Numbered from the stretch's first letter, positions 1 through 7,226 are shown. The stretch: 14,661 nucleotides of DNA from Planctomycetota bacterium (GCA_015485455.1 WFTN01000135.1:1-14661), one strand, 5' to 3'. Made by a program: numbers and translations. The notes: generated by a model not told the origin, from the sequence alone.

Positions 1-1007
1 AAGTCAAAGAAAGAAAAATCGTCGATGGCAATGTCGTCGGTGAAAGTGCCATTGTTATTGTTGGCCCTGAAGATGACTCGAACCCGGCTTGGGGCAAAGG
101 CAGATAAATCGATTGATTGGCGCACCCAATCAGTAGAGCCATTACCCGGCAAGGCAACAATGGCAAGAGTGACAACGCCCCCACTGTCTTCGTCAACAAT
201 ATCGATGTTAAGGATGTTGTCCGCTGTGGAACCCGCAGATTCACGGCTCACATACCAAAAACTCGCTCGCGGTTGAGATTGGGCACTTTGGGTGTCTAAG
301 CAGGGTGAGGACAGCTCAACGTCTCCCACCTGAGATGGCGAATCCTCCAGATACATGTAGATACCCGCACCGGTGCTGTGATCAGCCAAAGGACCTTGAT
401 TCGAACCAGTTGTGTTGTCGTTGGGTGCCCAATCAGGAACCGTATTGCCAGCTAGGCTGGCAGCGTCAGACCCATCGTTATTCCATCCCGGGGGCACATC
501 AAAGATGGAGGGGGAGAATGCTCCACCATTGGAGGGCAGACTGTTGAAGTCCTCAACGTAGCCAACAGTCTGAGGCAGAGCACCAGGGTTGGAGTAGGTA
601 ATGCTGGCCATATCGTTGGCTGGGTTTGCATCCATTGGTGCCAAACAGGTGACATCTAAAGTATGGTTGCCTAAGGCCGAAAGATCGACTTTGCCAACAA
701 GAGTCAAAGGCAAAGTGGCCCCTGAGTTGAGGTCATTGACTAAGGCGAAAAACTCTGACAAAACGATGGCACCGTTGACTCGGACATCAAATTGCAGAAA
801 CGTACCTGAGAGGATGGAGGCATTCGCTTCGTTACGAATCGTCACTGAGATCGATTCGTTCTGGCTCAAGAGGGTGGTGCAATCTAAGGCGTTTATACTT
901 GGCGCGTCAATGGACAAGCAAGAAACGTCGACCTGGGAAAAGACTGGCACGGCAAAGGCCATCAGGAGAATGAGCGCGGGGGCGCAGATGTGATTGAACA
1001 ATCTCAT
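1..1007 (-). CDS. Secreted modular protein with CARDB-like and MAM-like domains, partial (C-terminus off the left edge)
   Basis: The reading frame is open from the ATG at 1007-1005 to the window edge, giving about 335 residues without a stop. The N-terminus (MRLFNHICAPALILLMAF...VFSQ) is a typical Sec signal peptide with likely cleavage near residue 25. Residues about 28-140 form a CARDB-like beta-sandwich, with pattern elements such as VRVNGAIV, VDLSALGNHTLDV and ANPANDMASI. From about residue 148 (VEDFNSLP) to the edge lies a MAM/jelly-roll-like domain, including CLDT, PRASFWYVS and DDIAIDDFSFF. The same CARDB plus MAM order occurs in the two large minus-strand proteins at 7659-11722, so it is probably a paralogue and may also end with their shared C-terminal module outside the window. 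It is predicted to be extracellular or cell-surface; its ligand is unknown. The start is supported by AAGGAG seven bases upstream. Confidence 0.85.
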   Translation of the reverse strand, partial: MRLFNHICAPALILLMAFAVPVFSQVDVSCLSIDAPSINALDCTTLLSQNESISVTIRNEANASILSGTFLQFDVRVNGAIVLSEFFALVNDLNSGATLPLTLVGKVDLSALGNHTLDVTCLAPMDANPANDMASITYSNPGALPQTVGYVEDFNSLPSNGGAFSPSIFDVPPGWNNDGSDAASLAGNTVPDWAPNDNTTGSNQGPLADHSTGAGIYMYLEDSPSQVGDVELSSPCLDTQSAQSQPRASFWYVSRESAGSTADNILNIDIVDEDSGGVVTLAIVALPGNGSTDWVRQSIDLSAFAPSRVRVIFRANNNNGTFTDDIAIDDFSFFD

Positions 1008-1014
1008 CGGGGAG

Positions 1015-1020
1015 CTCCTT
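1015..1020 (-). promoter_or_regulatory. Shine-Dalgarno for the 1007 start
   Basis: Reading the minus strand, AAGGAG is followed by a 7-nt spacer and then the ATG at 1007-1005. This near-consensus ribosome binding site fixes the start of the partial secreted protein. Confidence 0.8.
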
Positions 1021-1647
1021 TTCGAACGGGAAGGATTCTGTTGGACCACCTAGGCCCAACAGGCAACGACCAGGACCTCACTCCTACATAAGGTGCAAGC
1101 CGATGTTCGGTGGGAGCGTATTCAATCGGGGCCAATGGACTCCGGGACAGAAAGTCGTACGGCAGGAAATTACGGCTTTGTGGAATTGCTCCAACAAATC
1201 TCTGACCATCATCAAAGTCAGGGCTGGAATTGGCTTGCCAGCACTATTCGGTACGGAGCCCACGTTGTGGTGTGAGTTTGGCTGAGAAAAAACCCAAGTT
1301 TCCATTCTTGGCTCCAGAGCCTTGCGATTTCGATTTCTCGGAAGAGCAGATATTCCCTGTTGGCCTTTGCAATCTCAATTGGCCATGAGAACTGATGTTT
1401 TTGCTCCCCATTCTTGGGCCGAACAAAAGGTCTTCGAAGATGAGAATAGTTATTCATAATGCCTTTGCTTGACGGCTCTTATGTCGCTTCCGGTCCAACA
1501 ACGCCGATCTCCCGAGACCAATTATTTTCTTCGGCGCTCAGGAATTTTGCCTTTGCTGGGTGAATTCGTGAATCGTTCTGCATGGGGCGTGTTAGATAGA
1601 TGAGTTGGAATGCCCAGAGGCTTCCCGACGATTCAACATCAGTTTCC
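1021..1647. other. Divergent intergenic region without a supported gene
   Basis: This stretch separates the minus-strand secreted protein from the plus-strand selenoprotein gene and should contain promoters for both. Several short frames of 60-79 codons occur on both strands (for example minus 1457-1218 and 1305-1084, plus 1093-1275). They overlap one another in different frames, lack good ribosome binding sites, and resemble no family I recognise. I see no tRNA, riboswitch or clear sigma-70 promoter by eye. A decayed gene or an unrecognised small RNA cannot be excluded. Confidence 0.4.
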
Positions 1648-1653
1648 AAGGAG
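1648..1653 (+). promoter_or_regulatory. Shine-Dalgarno for the selenoprotein start
   Basis: AAGGAG lies 7 nt upstream of the ATG at 1661. This strong site selects an ATG upstream of the first in-frame UGA. It argues that the real gene starts with a signal peptide at 1661, not at the internal ATG at 1805. Confidence 0.8.
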
Positions 1654-1660
1654 TTTGTAA

Positions 1661-2254
1661 ATGAAGACATCAGCTCTTCTTGCTGCTCTTTTTGCTGTCA
1701 CGTGCTTGTCCCTTGGGGCTCAAGTCGACACCAAGAAGCAGTCAAAGACCGAAACAGTCTATCTTGTTCAGATCAGCGGGATCGCTAACTGAGGAGCGGC
1801 CGATATGGCCAAGAAAGCCCGTGTGGCTCTCGCAAAGATGGAAAACGTAGAAAACGCCATGGTAGACACCACAGCCCGTGGTGTCATTAAGACGAAAAAC
1901 GGCAAAGCACCCACTGTTGACGCCATCAACAAGGCCCTTGGTCGCGGACTCAAAGTCTCCGCAGTGACTAAGAGTTCACGGGCCGTGGCCCATGAGGTCT
2001 ATGAGATCTCCGTGAAAGGCCTTGCCTGACAGAAGACAGCTAAGAGCATCCGTGCGATGCTCGAAAAGAAAGATGGCGTCATCGTCGCCTATCCCCACGG
2101 TGACACCCATAAGGTTTTTGTGCGCGCCAGCAAGTCTGGAGTTCTCTCCAAAGATAGCGCCACCAAGCTGATCCAGAAAGATCGTCGCTTCAAAGTGACT
2201 GCTTTCAGTACACGCGTTTTGGTTAAGAAGGCCAAGCCAGTCAGCAAGAACTAA
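1661..2254 (+). CDS. Putative secreted selenoprotein with two tandem HMA-like domains, each with one selenocysteine (UGA codons 44 and 123)
   Basis: The frame from ATG 1661 to TAA 2252-2254 has 197 codons and only two internal stops, both TGA. Residues 1-20 (MKTSALLAALFAV...LGA) form a Sec signal peptide, so the mature protein is exported. Residues about 33-103 and 113-181 each follow the beta-alpha-beta-beta-alpha-beta order of heavy-metal-associated (MerP/CopZ-like) domains: strand VYLVQI or VYEISV, then GIAN-U or GLA-U, a helix, strands, a second helix, and LKVSAVT or FKVTAF. The UGAs fall in the loop where HMA domains carry the CxxC metal site. In domain 2 the U aligns with the first Cys of GMxCxxC. 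The mature protein has no Cys and no Trp. A hairpin with a CGUG(U/C) loop follows each UGA. Inferred role: binding of a soft metal or a redox function outside the cytoplasm; the substrate is unknown. The alternative, a pseudogene, is unlikely given two UGAs at equivalent sites and intact sequence throughout. The tail (residues 183-197) is lysine-rich. Confidence 0.85.
1790..1792 (+). other. In-frame UGA, predicted selenocysteine codon (residue 44)
   Basis: The TGA is in frame with the ATG at 1661 and is preceded by the HMA strand and GIAN. The downstream helix continues in the same frame (GAADMAKKARVALAKM). The loop position corresponds to the metal-binding loop of HMA domains. Its loop-plus-helix segment is a few residues longer than the GMxCxxC pattern, so the match to a specific cysteine is approximate. 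Confidence 0.8.
1813..1831 (+). promoter_or_regulatory. Candidate bacterial SECIS hairpin for UGA 1790
   Basis: Seven positions on each side (GAAAGCC / GGCTCTC) form six Watson-Crick pairs with one A-C mismatch around a CGUGU loop. The stem begins 21 nt after the UGA and the loop about 28 nt after it. A GU in the apical loop and this spacing agree with bacterial SECIS elements read by SelB. A second small hairpin, GGCC-GATAT-GGCC at 1798-1810, lies between the UGA and this element. Confidence 0.65.
2027..2029 (+). other. In-frame UGA, predicted selenocysteine codon (residue 123)
   Basis: The TGA falls in the sequence VYEISVKGLA-U-QKTAKSIRAML. The distances to the helix Leu (11 residues) and to the GV after the helix (16-17 residues) match the first cysteine of the HMA GMxCxxC pattern exactly. 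The second cysteine position is occupied by Thr. Confidence 0.85.
2044..2062 (+). promoter_or_regulatory. Candidate bacterial SECIS hairpin for UGA 2027
   Basis: A perfect 7-bp stem, GAGCATC / GATGCTC, closes the loop CGUGC. The stem begins 15 nt and the loop 22 nt after the UGA. It sits at the homologous place in domain 2 (codons of S-I-R-A-M-L) to the first hairpin in domain 1 (K-A-R-V-A-L), and the loop sequence is nearly identical. Confidence 0.75.
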
Positions 2255-2276
2255 GCTTTTCTTCTTCGAAAATAGG

Positions 2277-2309
2277 GCGGGGATTCACTTCGGTGAATCC
2301 CCGCTTTTT
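2277..2309 (+). terminator. Rho-independent terminator of the selenoprotein gene
   Basis: A perfect 12-bp stem (GCGGGGATTCAC / GTGAATCCCCGC) with a TTCG tetraloop is followed by TTTTT. It lies 22 nt after the TAA at 2252-2254. This shows that the transcript is meant to run through both UGAs to the final TAA. Confidence 0.95.
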
Positions 2310-2418
2310 CGTACCCGTTGCGATTCCGAATTACTATTAGAATTCCCGTAACGATCTTGGCCTCATTACGCCTATGATAATGAGCATCATTTCATCAACA
2401 GGAAGAGGGCCCTTCAAA

Positions 2419-3084
2419 ATGACGAATCGAATTGCCAAATTGACTATGGTCGTTGTTCTCAGCGTGGGGTCGTTGGGCCTCACTTGTTTAGGTCAATTCA
2501 GTGGTGCGTACGCTTATAGCGGACCAGTGACCTTCGACAATTTGGGAAGAAGTGTGAGTGGATCTGGCGACGTTAACAACGATGGCTTCGATGATGTGAT
2601 CGTTGGCGCCTTTCGGGATGACGACTTGGGGAAAGATTCTGGGAGTGCTCGCGTCTTTAGCGGCCTAGATGGCAGCATCCTTTATACTTTCTATGGCAAT
2701 TCCGCCGGCGATTTCTTTGGCGCGGTAGTGAGCGATGCTGGGGATGTCAATCAAGATGGCTACGCAGACCTCATCATCGGAGCTCATTTTGACGGTACTC
2801 TCGCCCAGAATGGCGGGAGCGCATGGGTCTACTCCGGGTTCGACGGCAGCCTGCTCTATTCTTTCTTTGGCACACAGATGGGTGATACGTTTGGCAATTC
2901 CGTCAGTGGAGCCGGCGATGTCAATAACGATGGCTTCGATGATGTGATTATTGGAATTTCTGATGCCGCATCGTCAAACTCCACGATCCCTCAAGCTGGC
3001 CGGGTGGTCGTGTACTCAGGGGCTGATGGATCTTTGCTCCATATGTTTGATATCTGGACCCACAGAGTCTTCCGAGGATCCTGA
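2419..3084 (+). CDS. Short secreted FG-GAP (integrin alpha-like) repeat protein, probably truncated
   Basis: The ATG at 2419 is preferred over the in-frame ATG at 2374. It is preceded by a purine-rich AGGAAGAGGG nine bases upstream and places a compact signal peptide at the N-terminus (MTNRIAKLTMVVVLSVGSLG..., likely cleavage after the AYA at about residue 32). The 221-residue protein holds three FG-GAP repeats with calcium-loop signatures DVNNDGFDD (51-59), DVNQDGYAD (109-117) and DVNNDGFDD (167-175). Each is followed by strands of the SGxDGSLLY type. Such repeats build seven-blade beta-propellers, so three repeats are too few for a closed propeller. After SLLHMF the sequence leaves the repeat pattern (DIWTHRVFRGS) and stops at TGA, which suggests that the 3' part was lost. 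Likely extracellular; function unknown. Confidence 0.8.
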   Translation: MTNRIAKLTMVVVLSVGSLGLTCLGQFSGAYAYSGPVTFDNLGRSVSGSGDVNNDGFDDVIVGAFRDDDLGKDSGSARVFSGLDGSILYTFYGNSAGDFFGAVVSDAGDVNQDGYADLIIGAHFDGTLAQNGGSAWVYSGFDGSLLYSFFGTQMGDTFGNSVSGAGDVNNDGFDDVIIGISDAASSNSTIPQAGRVVVYSGADGSLLHMFDIWTHRVFRGS

Positions 3085-3182
3085 GAACTTGCCGAAGTGA
3101 CGCATCAATGGCTCTTTCTCTCGCCTTGCCAATTCCGCGCTCACCCCTTCTGATGTCAGCTCAACCTGGTAGTGAGTAATCG

Positions 3183-4880
3183 ATGAGCACAGACGACAAG
3201 GTCACAACACCTATAGAAGAACAGGGCGATTCCGGCCAATCTGATCCCGCGACAATTCAGATGGGTATCCAGGGACGGAAGATTGGCGGCTACAAACTGC
3301 TAAGGGAACTTGGGCACGGTGGGCAAGGCTATGTCTACTTAGCGGAAGACGAGAATCTACATCGACAGGTGGCACTCAAGATTCTGATTGGTGGGTACAA
3401 TCTTTCAAGTTCGGCCAAGCTACGGTTTGAGCGGGAGGCTGAGGCTGCCAGCAAGCTTGACCACTCAGGAATCGCTAGGGTCTACGAGGTTGGTGAACAC
3501 GACGATGTTGCCTTCATCGCTTTTGAATTGGTACGCGGCAAAACACTCGGCACATACATCAGTGAGACCGGAAACCGAGAAAAGCAAGATCAGGTCACTG
3601 AGATCCACATTCACTTTGATAAAGACGACGATCAAGTGGACTCCAATTCTCACAGTGGATCGCACAACGTTGATCGCGAGGCAATCATAAGTGCGGTGCG
3701 GTACATCGAAAGTGCGGCACGGGCGCTTCATGCGGCACATGAAGTAGGGCTTGTTCATCGGGATATTAAACCAGAGAATCTGATGGTACGAGAAGACGGA
3801 ACTGCTTGTATCTTGGACTTTGGCCTGGCAAGAGATGAACAGTCGGTGGAGATGACTTTGACGCAGTCGGGTGACTTGATGGGGACGCTTCCATATATGT
3901 CACCTGAGCAATTGTTAGCGCACCGACTGAAGCTTGACCGGCGGACAGACATATACTCGCTTGGTGTGACGTTATTTGAAGCTTGCACGCTACGGCGACC
4001 ATTTATTGGCGCGAACCGTCAAGAACTCTATCAAGCCATTTCGCAGAAAGAGCCAGCATCACCGAGAAGCATTAACCCCAAGATTCCCAAAGATCTTTCC
4101 GCGATCATCTTGACTGCGATTGACAAGGATCGCGACCGACGGTATCCCACAGCGCTTGAATTTGCTCAGGACTTGAGAAGGTTCTTGGAGAACGAGCCAG
4201 TTCAAGCTCGGCCAGCTGGCCCCTTGGTGAAGGCAATGCGATGGATCCAAAGAAATCCGGAAATCTCGATATCAACAATCACAGTGATCGCCATTTTGGT
4301 GTCCACATCTTTGTGGGCTCTCAGGAAGAACGCTGAGCTTTCGCTTGTGAACCAAGAACTGGGCCAAGCCAAAAGTGAGTTGGTGACGACTTCAGAGGAG
4401 TTGGCTGATCGCGTTGAGGCGCTGGATTATCAATTCAAGATGGCAATTGAAAGGACGGACATTTTAGATGCTATGCTTGCTGGATTGCCTTCTGCTGGGC
4501 CGGAACGACATAGAGCAATGGATGACTTGGTGGAAACAATGAAGGTCAGTCTATCGAATCAAGGTCCAAGTTCGGTGTTATTCAATTCTCTTTCCAGTTT
4601 CCTTCCGACTTGGGTTTCCCTTGGAGCAACCCTACGATCCAGGGGACTTCTCGATGCCAGTGAAAGAGCCTATCGGCGGAGCGTCGCGTTGAGGCATCAC
4701 GGGCCAAGAAATGCAGAGCTCAAAGCAATAGCATGGAGTGAATTGGGCACACTAGTTTTACGCAATAACCAACTCAAGGACTCACTCAAGTGTTTCCAAG
4801 AAGCAGTCAAGATTGTGCCCAAGAAAAAGAATTTTCACGCGGCTCTTGCGGAAGCTCATTTCCGCCTCGGCGACCTATAA
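3183..4880 (+). CDS. Membrane-anchored PknB-type serine/threonine protein kinase with TPRs, interrupted by an in-frame TAA
   Basis: The kinase domain covers residues about 37-335. It has a Gly-rich loop LGHGGQGYV (43-51), the ATP-binding lysine in VALKIL (K66), the catalytic loop HRDIKPEN (192-199), DFG (212-214) and MSPE (239-242). These residues are complete, so catalysis is plausible. An acidic, His/Asp/Ser-rich insertion at about 128-165 is unusual. A transmembrane helix (about 360-379, ISTITVIAILV...) would leave the kinase in the cytoplasm and the following helical/coiled segment and TPRs (about 480-565) on the other side. The frame stops at TAA 4878-4880 in the middle of a TPR, after FRLGDL, and continues in the same frame to 5399. 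The undamaged protein would be about 738 residues, a common planctomycete architecture. The ribosome binding site is weak. Whether the truncated form is functional is unknown. Confidence 0.85.
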   Translation: MSTDDKVTTPIEEQGDSGQSDPATIQMGIQGRKIGGYKLLRELGHGGQGYVYLAEDENLHRQVALKILIGGYNLSSSAKLRFEREAEAASKLDHSGIARVYEVGEHDDVAFIAFELVRGKTLGTYISETGNREKQDQVTEIHIHFDKDDDQVDSNSHSGSHNVDREAIISAVRYIESAARALHAAHEVGLVHRDIKPENLMVREDGTACILDFGLARDEQSVEMTLTQSGDLMGTLPYMSPEQLLAHRLKLDRRTDIYSLGVTLFEACTLRRPFIGANRQELYQAISQKEPASPRSINPKIPKDLSAIILTAIDKDRDRRYPTALEFAQDLRRFLENEPVQARPAGPLVKAMRWIQRNPEISISTITVIAILVSTSLWALRKNAELSLVNQELGQAKSELVTTSEELADRVEALDYQFKMAIERTDILDAMLAGLPSAGPERHRAMDDLVETMKVSLSNQGPSSVLFNSLSSFLPTWVSLGATLRSRGLLDASERAYRRSVALRHHGPRNAELKAIAWSELGTLVLRNNQLKDSLKCFQEAVKIVPKKKNFHAALAEAHFRLGDL

Positions 4881-5399
4881 TCGGCCAGAGATGCCTACAG
4901 ATTGGAATTGAATCTCAGCCGGAACAACCAAAGAGTATTGAAACAGTTGGAGCGCATAGATCAATTGATGTTCTTCCTCAAGAATGATTCACGACCCAAG
5001 GAACAAACGAAACTCATCAAGTTTGCAAAACTTGCACTTCGATCTGGCAACGCGGAGAAAGCGCTCTCTTGGTTCAAAATCGCATTCAAAGAATTCCCTG
5101 AGTCCGAGGCCGGGAATCGCTACTCAGCGGCTTGTGCAGCAGCACTTGAAGGAAGCAAGATCGCTCGTAAGCTAGCCTTGTCTTGGCTCAGAATTGAGTT
5201 CGAGATGGTCAACAAGAATTGCGAATCAGGAGAGAATAGTCGGCGAGATGCCTCACTCTCTCTTGCTGACTGGATGCAAACACGATACCTGGTAGATGTT
5301 CGTAGCGACATATACCTGAAAACTCTAAGTGAATCGGAGGCAACTGAATGGCGTGACTTTTGGAATCAAGTCGAAGAATTCATCAACAACAATAACTAA
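4881..5399 (+). pseudogene. In-frame C-terminal remainder of the TPR kinase, cut off by a nonsense codon
   Basis: This 172-codon stretch is in the same frame as the kinase and begins SARDAYRLELNLSRN, which completes the TPR helix broken at 4878. It continues with another TPR (NAEKALSWFKIAFKEFP) and ends with a segment typical of planctomycete kinase-TPR proteins (YSAACAAALEG, ALSWLRIEFE, LSESEATEWRDFWNQVEEF). It has no convincing ribosome binding site or start of its own; the first ATG in frame is internal. One base change (for example from GAA, CAA, AAA or a Tyr codon) explains the interruption. A sequencing error would equally explain it. Confidence 0.75.
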
Positions 5400-5400
5400 T
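5395..5400 (+). repeat. Left target-site duplication (ACTAAT) of the IS1380-family element
   Basis: ACTAAT directly precedes the left inverted repeat and is repeated at 7244-7249 after the right one. It includes the TAA stop of the kinase frame (5397-5399). IS1380 elements usually duplicate 4-5 bp, so one or two of the six matching bases may be chance. Confidence 0.75.
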
Positions 5401-5417
5401 CCTGAATCAAGCAACGT
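5401..5417 (+). repeat. Left terminal inverted repeat of the IS
   Basis: It matches the reverse complement of 7227-7243 at 14 of 17 positions, starting with CCT. Confidence 0.75.
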
Positions 5418-5517
5418 CAACATGTTGAAATAGCCTGAAACGCCTAGAAAGCCCCTCTGCGTCTTGTTATTCTGTGTTTACGACAACAACGAAAACAAAC
5501 ACAAAGAGGCCTTCCAG

Positions 5518-7032
5518 GTGAATCATGATCATACCGTAGAAATCTCGAAACGACAGTCAGAAATTTCAACTCGTTTGGCACGAAGCTCTCGCCTTCATAA
5601 ATCTGGCCCAGTCCTTTCGGGTGGCAACGAAGAGCTTGCCATGAGCCATCGTGTCAAAGCAACGAACCATGGTGGCATAGCTTTGATCCACCGTTTGGTT
5701 CGCCAAGTTGGCTTAGCAGAAGAAATCAATCGCGCTCTTTCTTTGCTTAAGAACCACTGCCCCTATTACGAGTCGGACCACGTTCTGAACATCGCCTACA
5801 ACGTGCTCTGCGGTGGCCGCACTTTGGACGACATTGAAAACCTCCGCCAGGACGCAGCCTACATGGATGCCCTTGGTGCCGAGCGCATCCCGGATCCCAC
5901 CACCGCGGGTGACTTCCTTCGCCGCTTGAAACTCAAAGACATCACCGCGCTCCAGATGGCAATCAATACCACAAGAATGAAGGTATGGAAAAAGGAGCCC
6001 AAGTCGTTCTTTGAGCGTGCCATTATTGACATCGATGGAACCATCGTAGGCACTGAGGGTGAGTGCAAAGAAGGTATGGACATGAGCTACAAAGGAATAT
6101 GGGGCTTCGCCCCATTGCTTGTCACTTTGGCCAACACCAAGGAAGTGCTCTTCACTCGCAACCGATCTGGCAATCGCCAGTCTCATGATGGGGCATTCGA
6201 CTACCTCGACCCAGCAGTGGACTTGGTGCGGTCAGGAGGATTTAAGAAAGTGCTCTTGCGCGGTGATACTGGATTTTCCTCAACGGAAAAATTCGACTAT
6301 TGGACTAAGATTGGCGTCAAGTTTGTCTTTGGGATCGCGTGCAAAAAGAACCTCGTTAAGATTGCAGACGGCCTTGAGAAGGAAGATTGGACGAGGTTGA
6401 GGCGAGACGGTCAAAAGACCTTGGGAAAGAATAGAGCAAAGATGGACAAGGTAAAGCGTGAGCGGATCAGGGAGCGCGAATACCGTCACATCACTCTTGA
6501 GGATGAGCATTACTCTGAATTTTCGTATCAACCAACCAAGTGTCAAGAAACCTACCGCGTGGTCGTTGTCCGAAAGAGCTTACGAATCGAAAAGGGCCAA
6601 GTGCTTCTGGTGCCAGACATTCGTTATTTCTTCTACATCACCAACTCGCCAAAAAGGGAGATGACCGCACGCCAAGTCATTCGGCACTCCAACGAAAGAT
6701 GCGATCAAGAAAACTTGATTGAGCAAACGAAGAACGGTGTTCATGCCATGCGAATGCCATGTCGCGAAATGCTCGCCAACGATGCTTACATCGTCGCGGC
6801 ATCTTTGGCTTGGAACTTAAAGGCTTGGACGTCCTTGCTTTGGCATGACAAAAAGGAAGGGGAGCTCATCCGGAGAATGGAGTTTCGGCGATTCGCGAAA
6901 GGGATCATTGAAATTCCTTGTCAGGTAGTGAAATCCGGGAGAAGAATTATCCACCGTTTCCTAGCCTACACGACTTGGCTGGAATCAGTTTTTGAGACAC
7001 ATGCCCGCTTTCGGCAGCTCAAGTTTGCATAG
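5518..7032 (+). CDS. IS1380-family DDE transposase
   Basis: The protein, about 504 residues from the GTG at 5518, catalyses cut-and-paste transposition of the surrounding element. Family signatures are IPDPTTAGDFLRRL (about residues 124-137), IIDIDGTIVGTEGECKEGMD (first catalytic Asp, 171 or 173), a conserved MSYKGIWGFAPLLV and NRSGNRQSHDGA, LLRGDTGFSS (second Asp, 250), and CDQENLIEQTKNG (Glu, about 402). The length is usual for the family and no frameshift is seen. The GTG at 5518 is preferred over the TTG at 5464 because AAAGAGG lies 8 nt upstream. That Shine-Dalgarno sequence may be partly buried in a leader hairpin (5454-5509). Confidence 0.93.
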   Translation: MNHDHTVEISKRQSEISTRLARSSRLHKSGPVLSGGNEELAMSHRVKATNHGGIALIHRLVRQVGLAEEINRALSLLKNHCPYYESDHVLNIAYNVLCGGRTLDDIENLRQDAAYMDALGAERIPDPTTAGDFLRRLKLKDITALQMAINTTRMKVWKKEPKSFFERAIIDIDGTIVGTEGECKEGMDMSYKGIWGFAPLLVTLANTKEVLFTRNRSGNRQSHDGAFDYLDPAVDLVRSGGFKKVLLRGDTGFSSTEKFDYWTKIGVKFVFGIACKKNLVKIADGLEKEDWTRLRRDGQKTLGKNRAKMDKVKRERIREREYRHITLEDEHYSEFSYQPTKCQETYRVVVVRKSLRIEKGQVLLVPDIRYFFYITNSPKREMTARQVIRHSNERCDQENLIEQTKNGVHAMRMPCREMLANDAYIVAASLAWNLKAWTSLLWHDKKEGELIRRMEFRRFAKGIIEIPCQVVKSGRRIIHRFLAYTTWLESVFETHARFRQLKFA

Positions 7033-7226
7033 AAAAATTCCGCGCTATCAAATACCAATATCATGTGCAGTTGGGGTCCGTATCCACAGTCGAAATTTCG
7101 ATCAAGTCGACCGAAAACAGCAGGGCTATTGTAGAAAACGAAAGAAAATGGAGCACGCGACAAGATTCCGGCTGCTAATAGCCGTCTTTTCGGAGTCAGC
7201 AGAGCTTTGACATGATTCATGAGGCT

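Noticed and set aside
1790..2029. UGA read as tryptophan (alternative code) in the 1661-2254 frame
   Set aside because: Other genes in the window use UGA as a normal stop (for example 3082-3084 and 9628-9626). The positions match a metal-binding cysteine loop, where Trp would make no sense.
1805..2254. Two separate small genes at 1805-2029 and 2057-2254
   Set aside because: They are pieces of one frame starting at 1661. Neither has a proper ribosome binding site, each lacks the first strand of its HMA domain, and the breaks are UGAs with hairpins after them.
3082..3084. UGA at the end of the FG-GAP gene as another selenocysteine codon
   Set aside because: The frame beyond it runs only about 22 codons of non-FG-GAP sequence to another UGA, and I see no stem-loop of the CGUG type after it.
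4878..4880. TAA in the kinase as a recoding site
   Set aside because: No bacterial recoding of UAA is known to me in this context, and no structure or slippery sequence stands out. A point mutation or sequence error is simpler.
5713..6186. 157-codon minus-strand frame inside the transposase
   Set aside because: It lies opposite a clearly conserved IS1380 transposase and shows no family features; it is a shadow frame.
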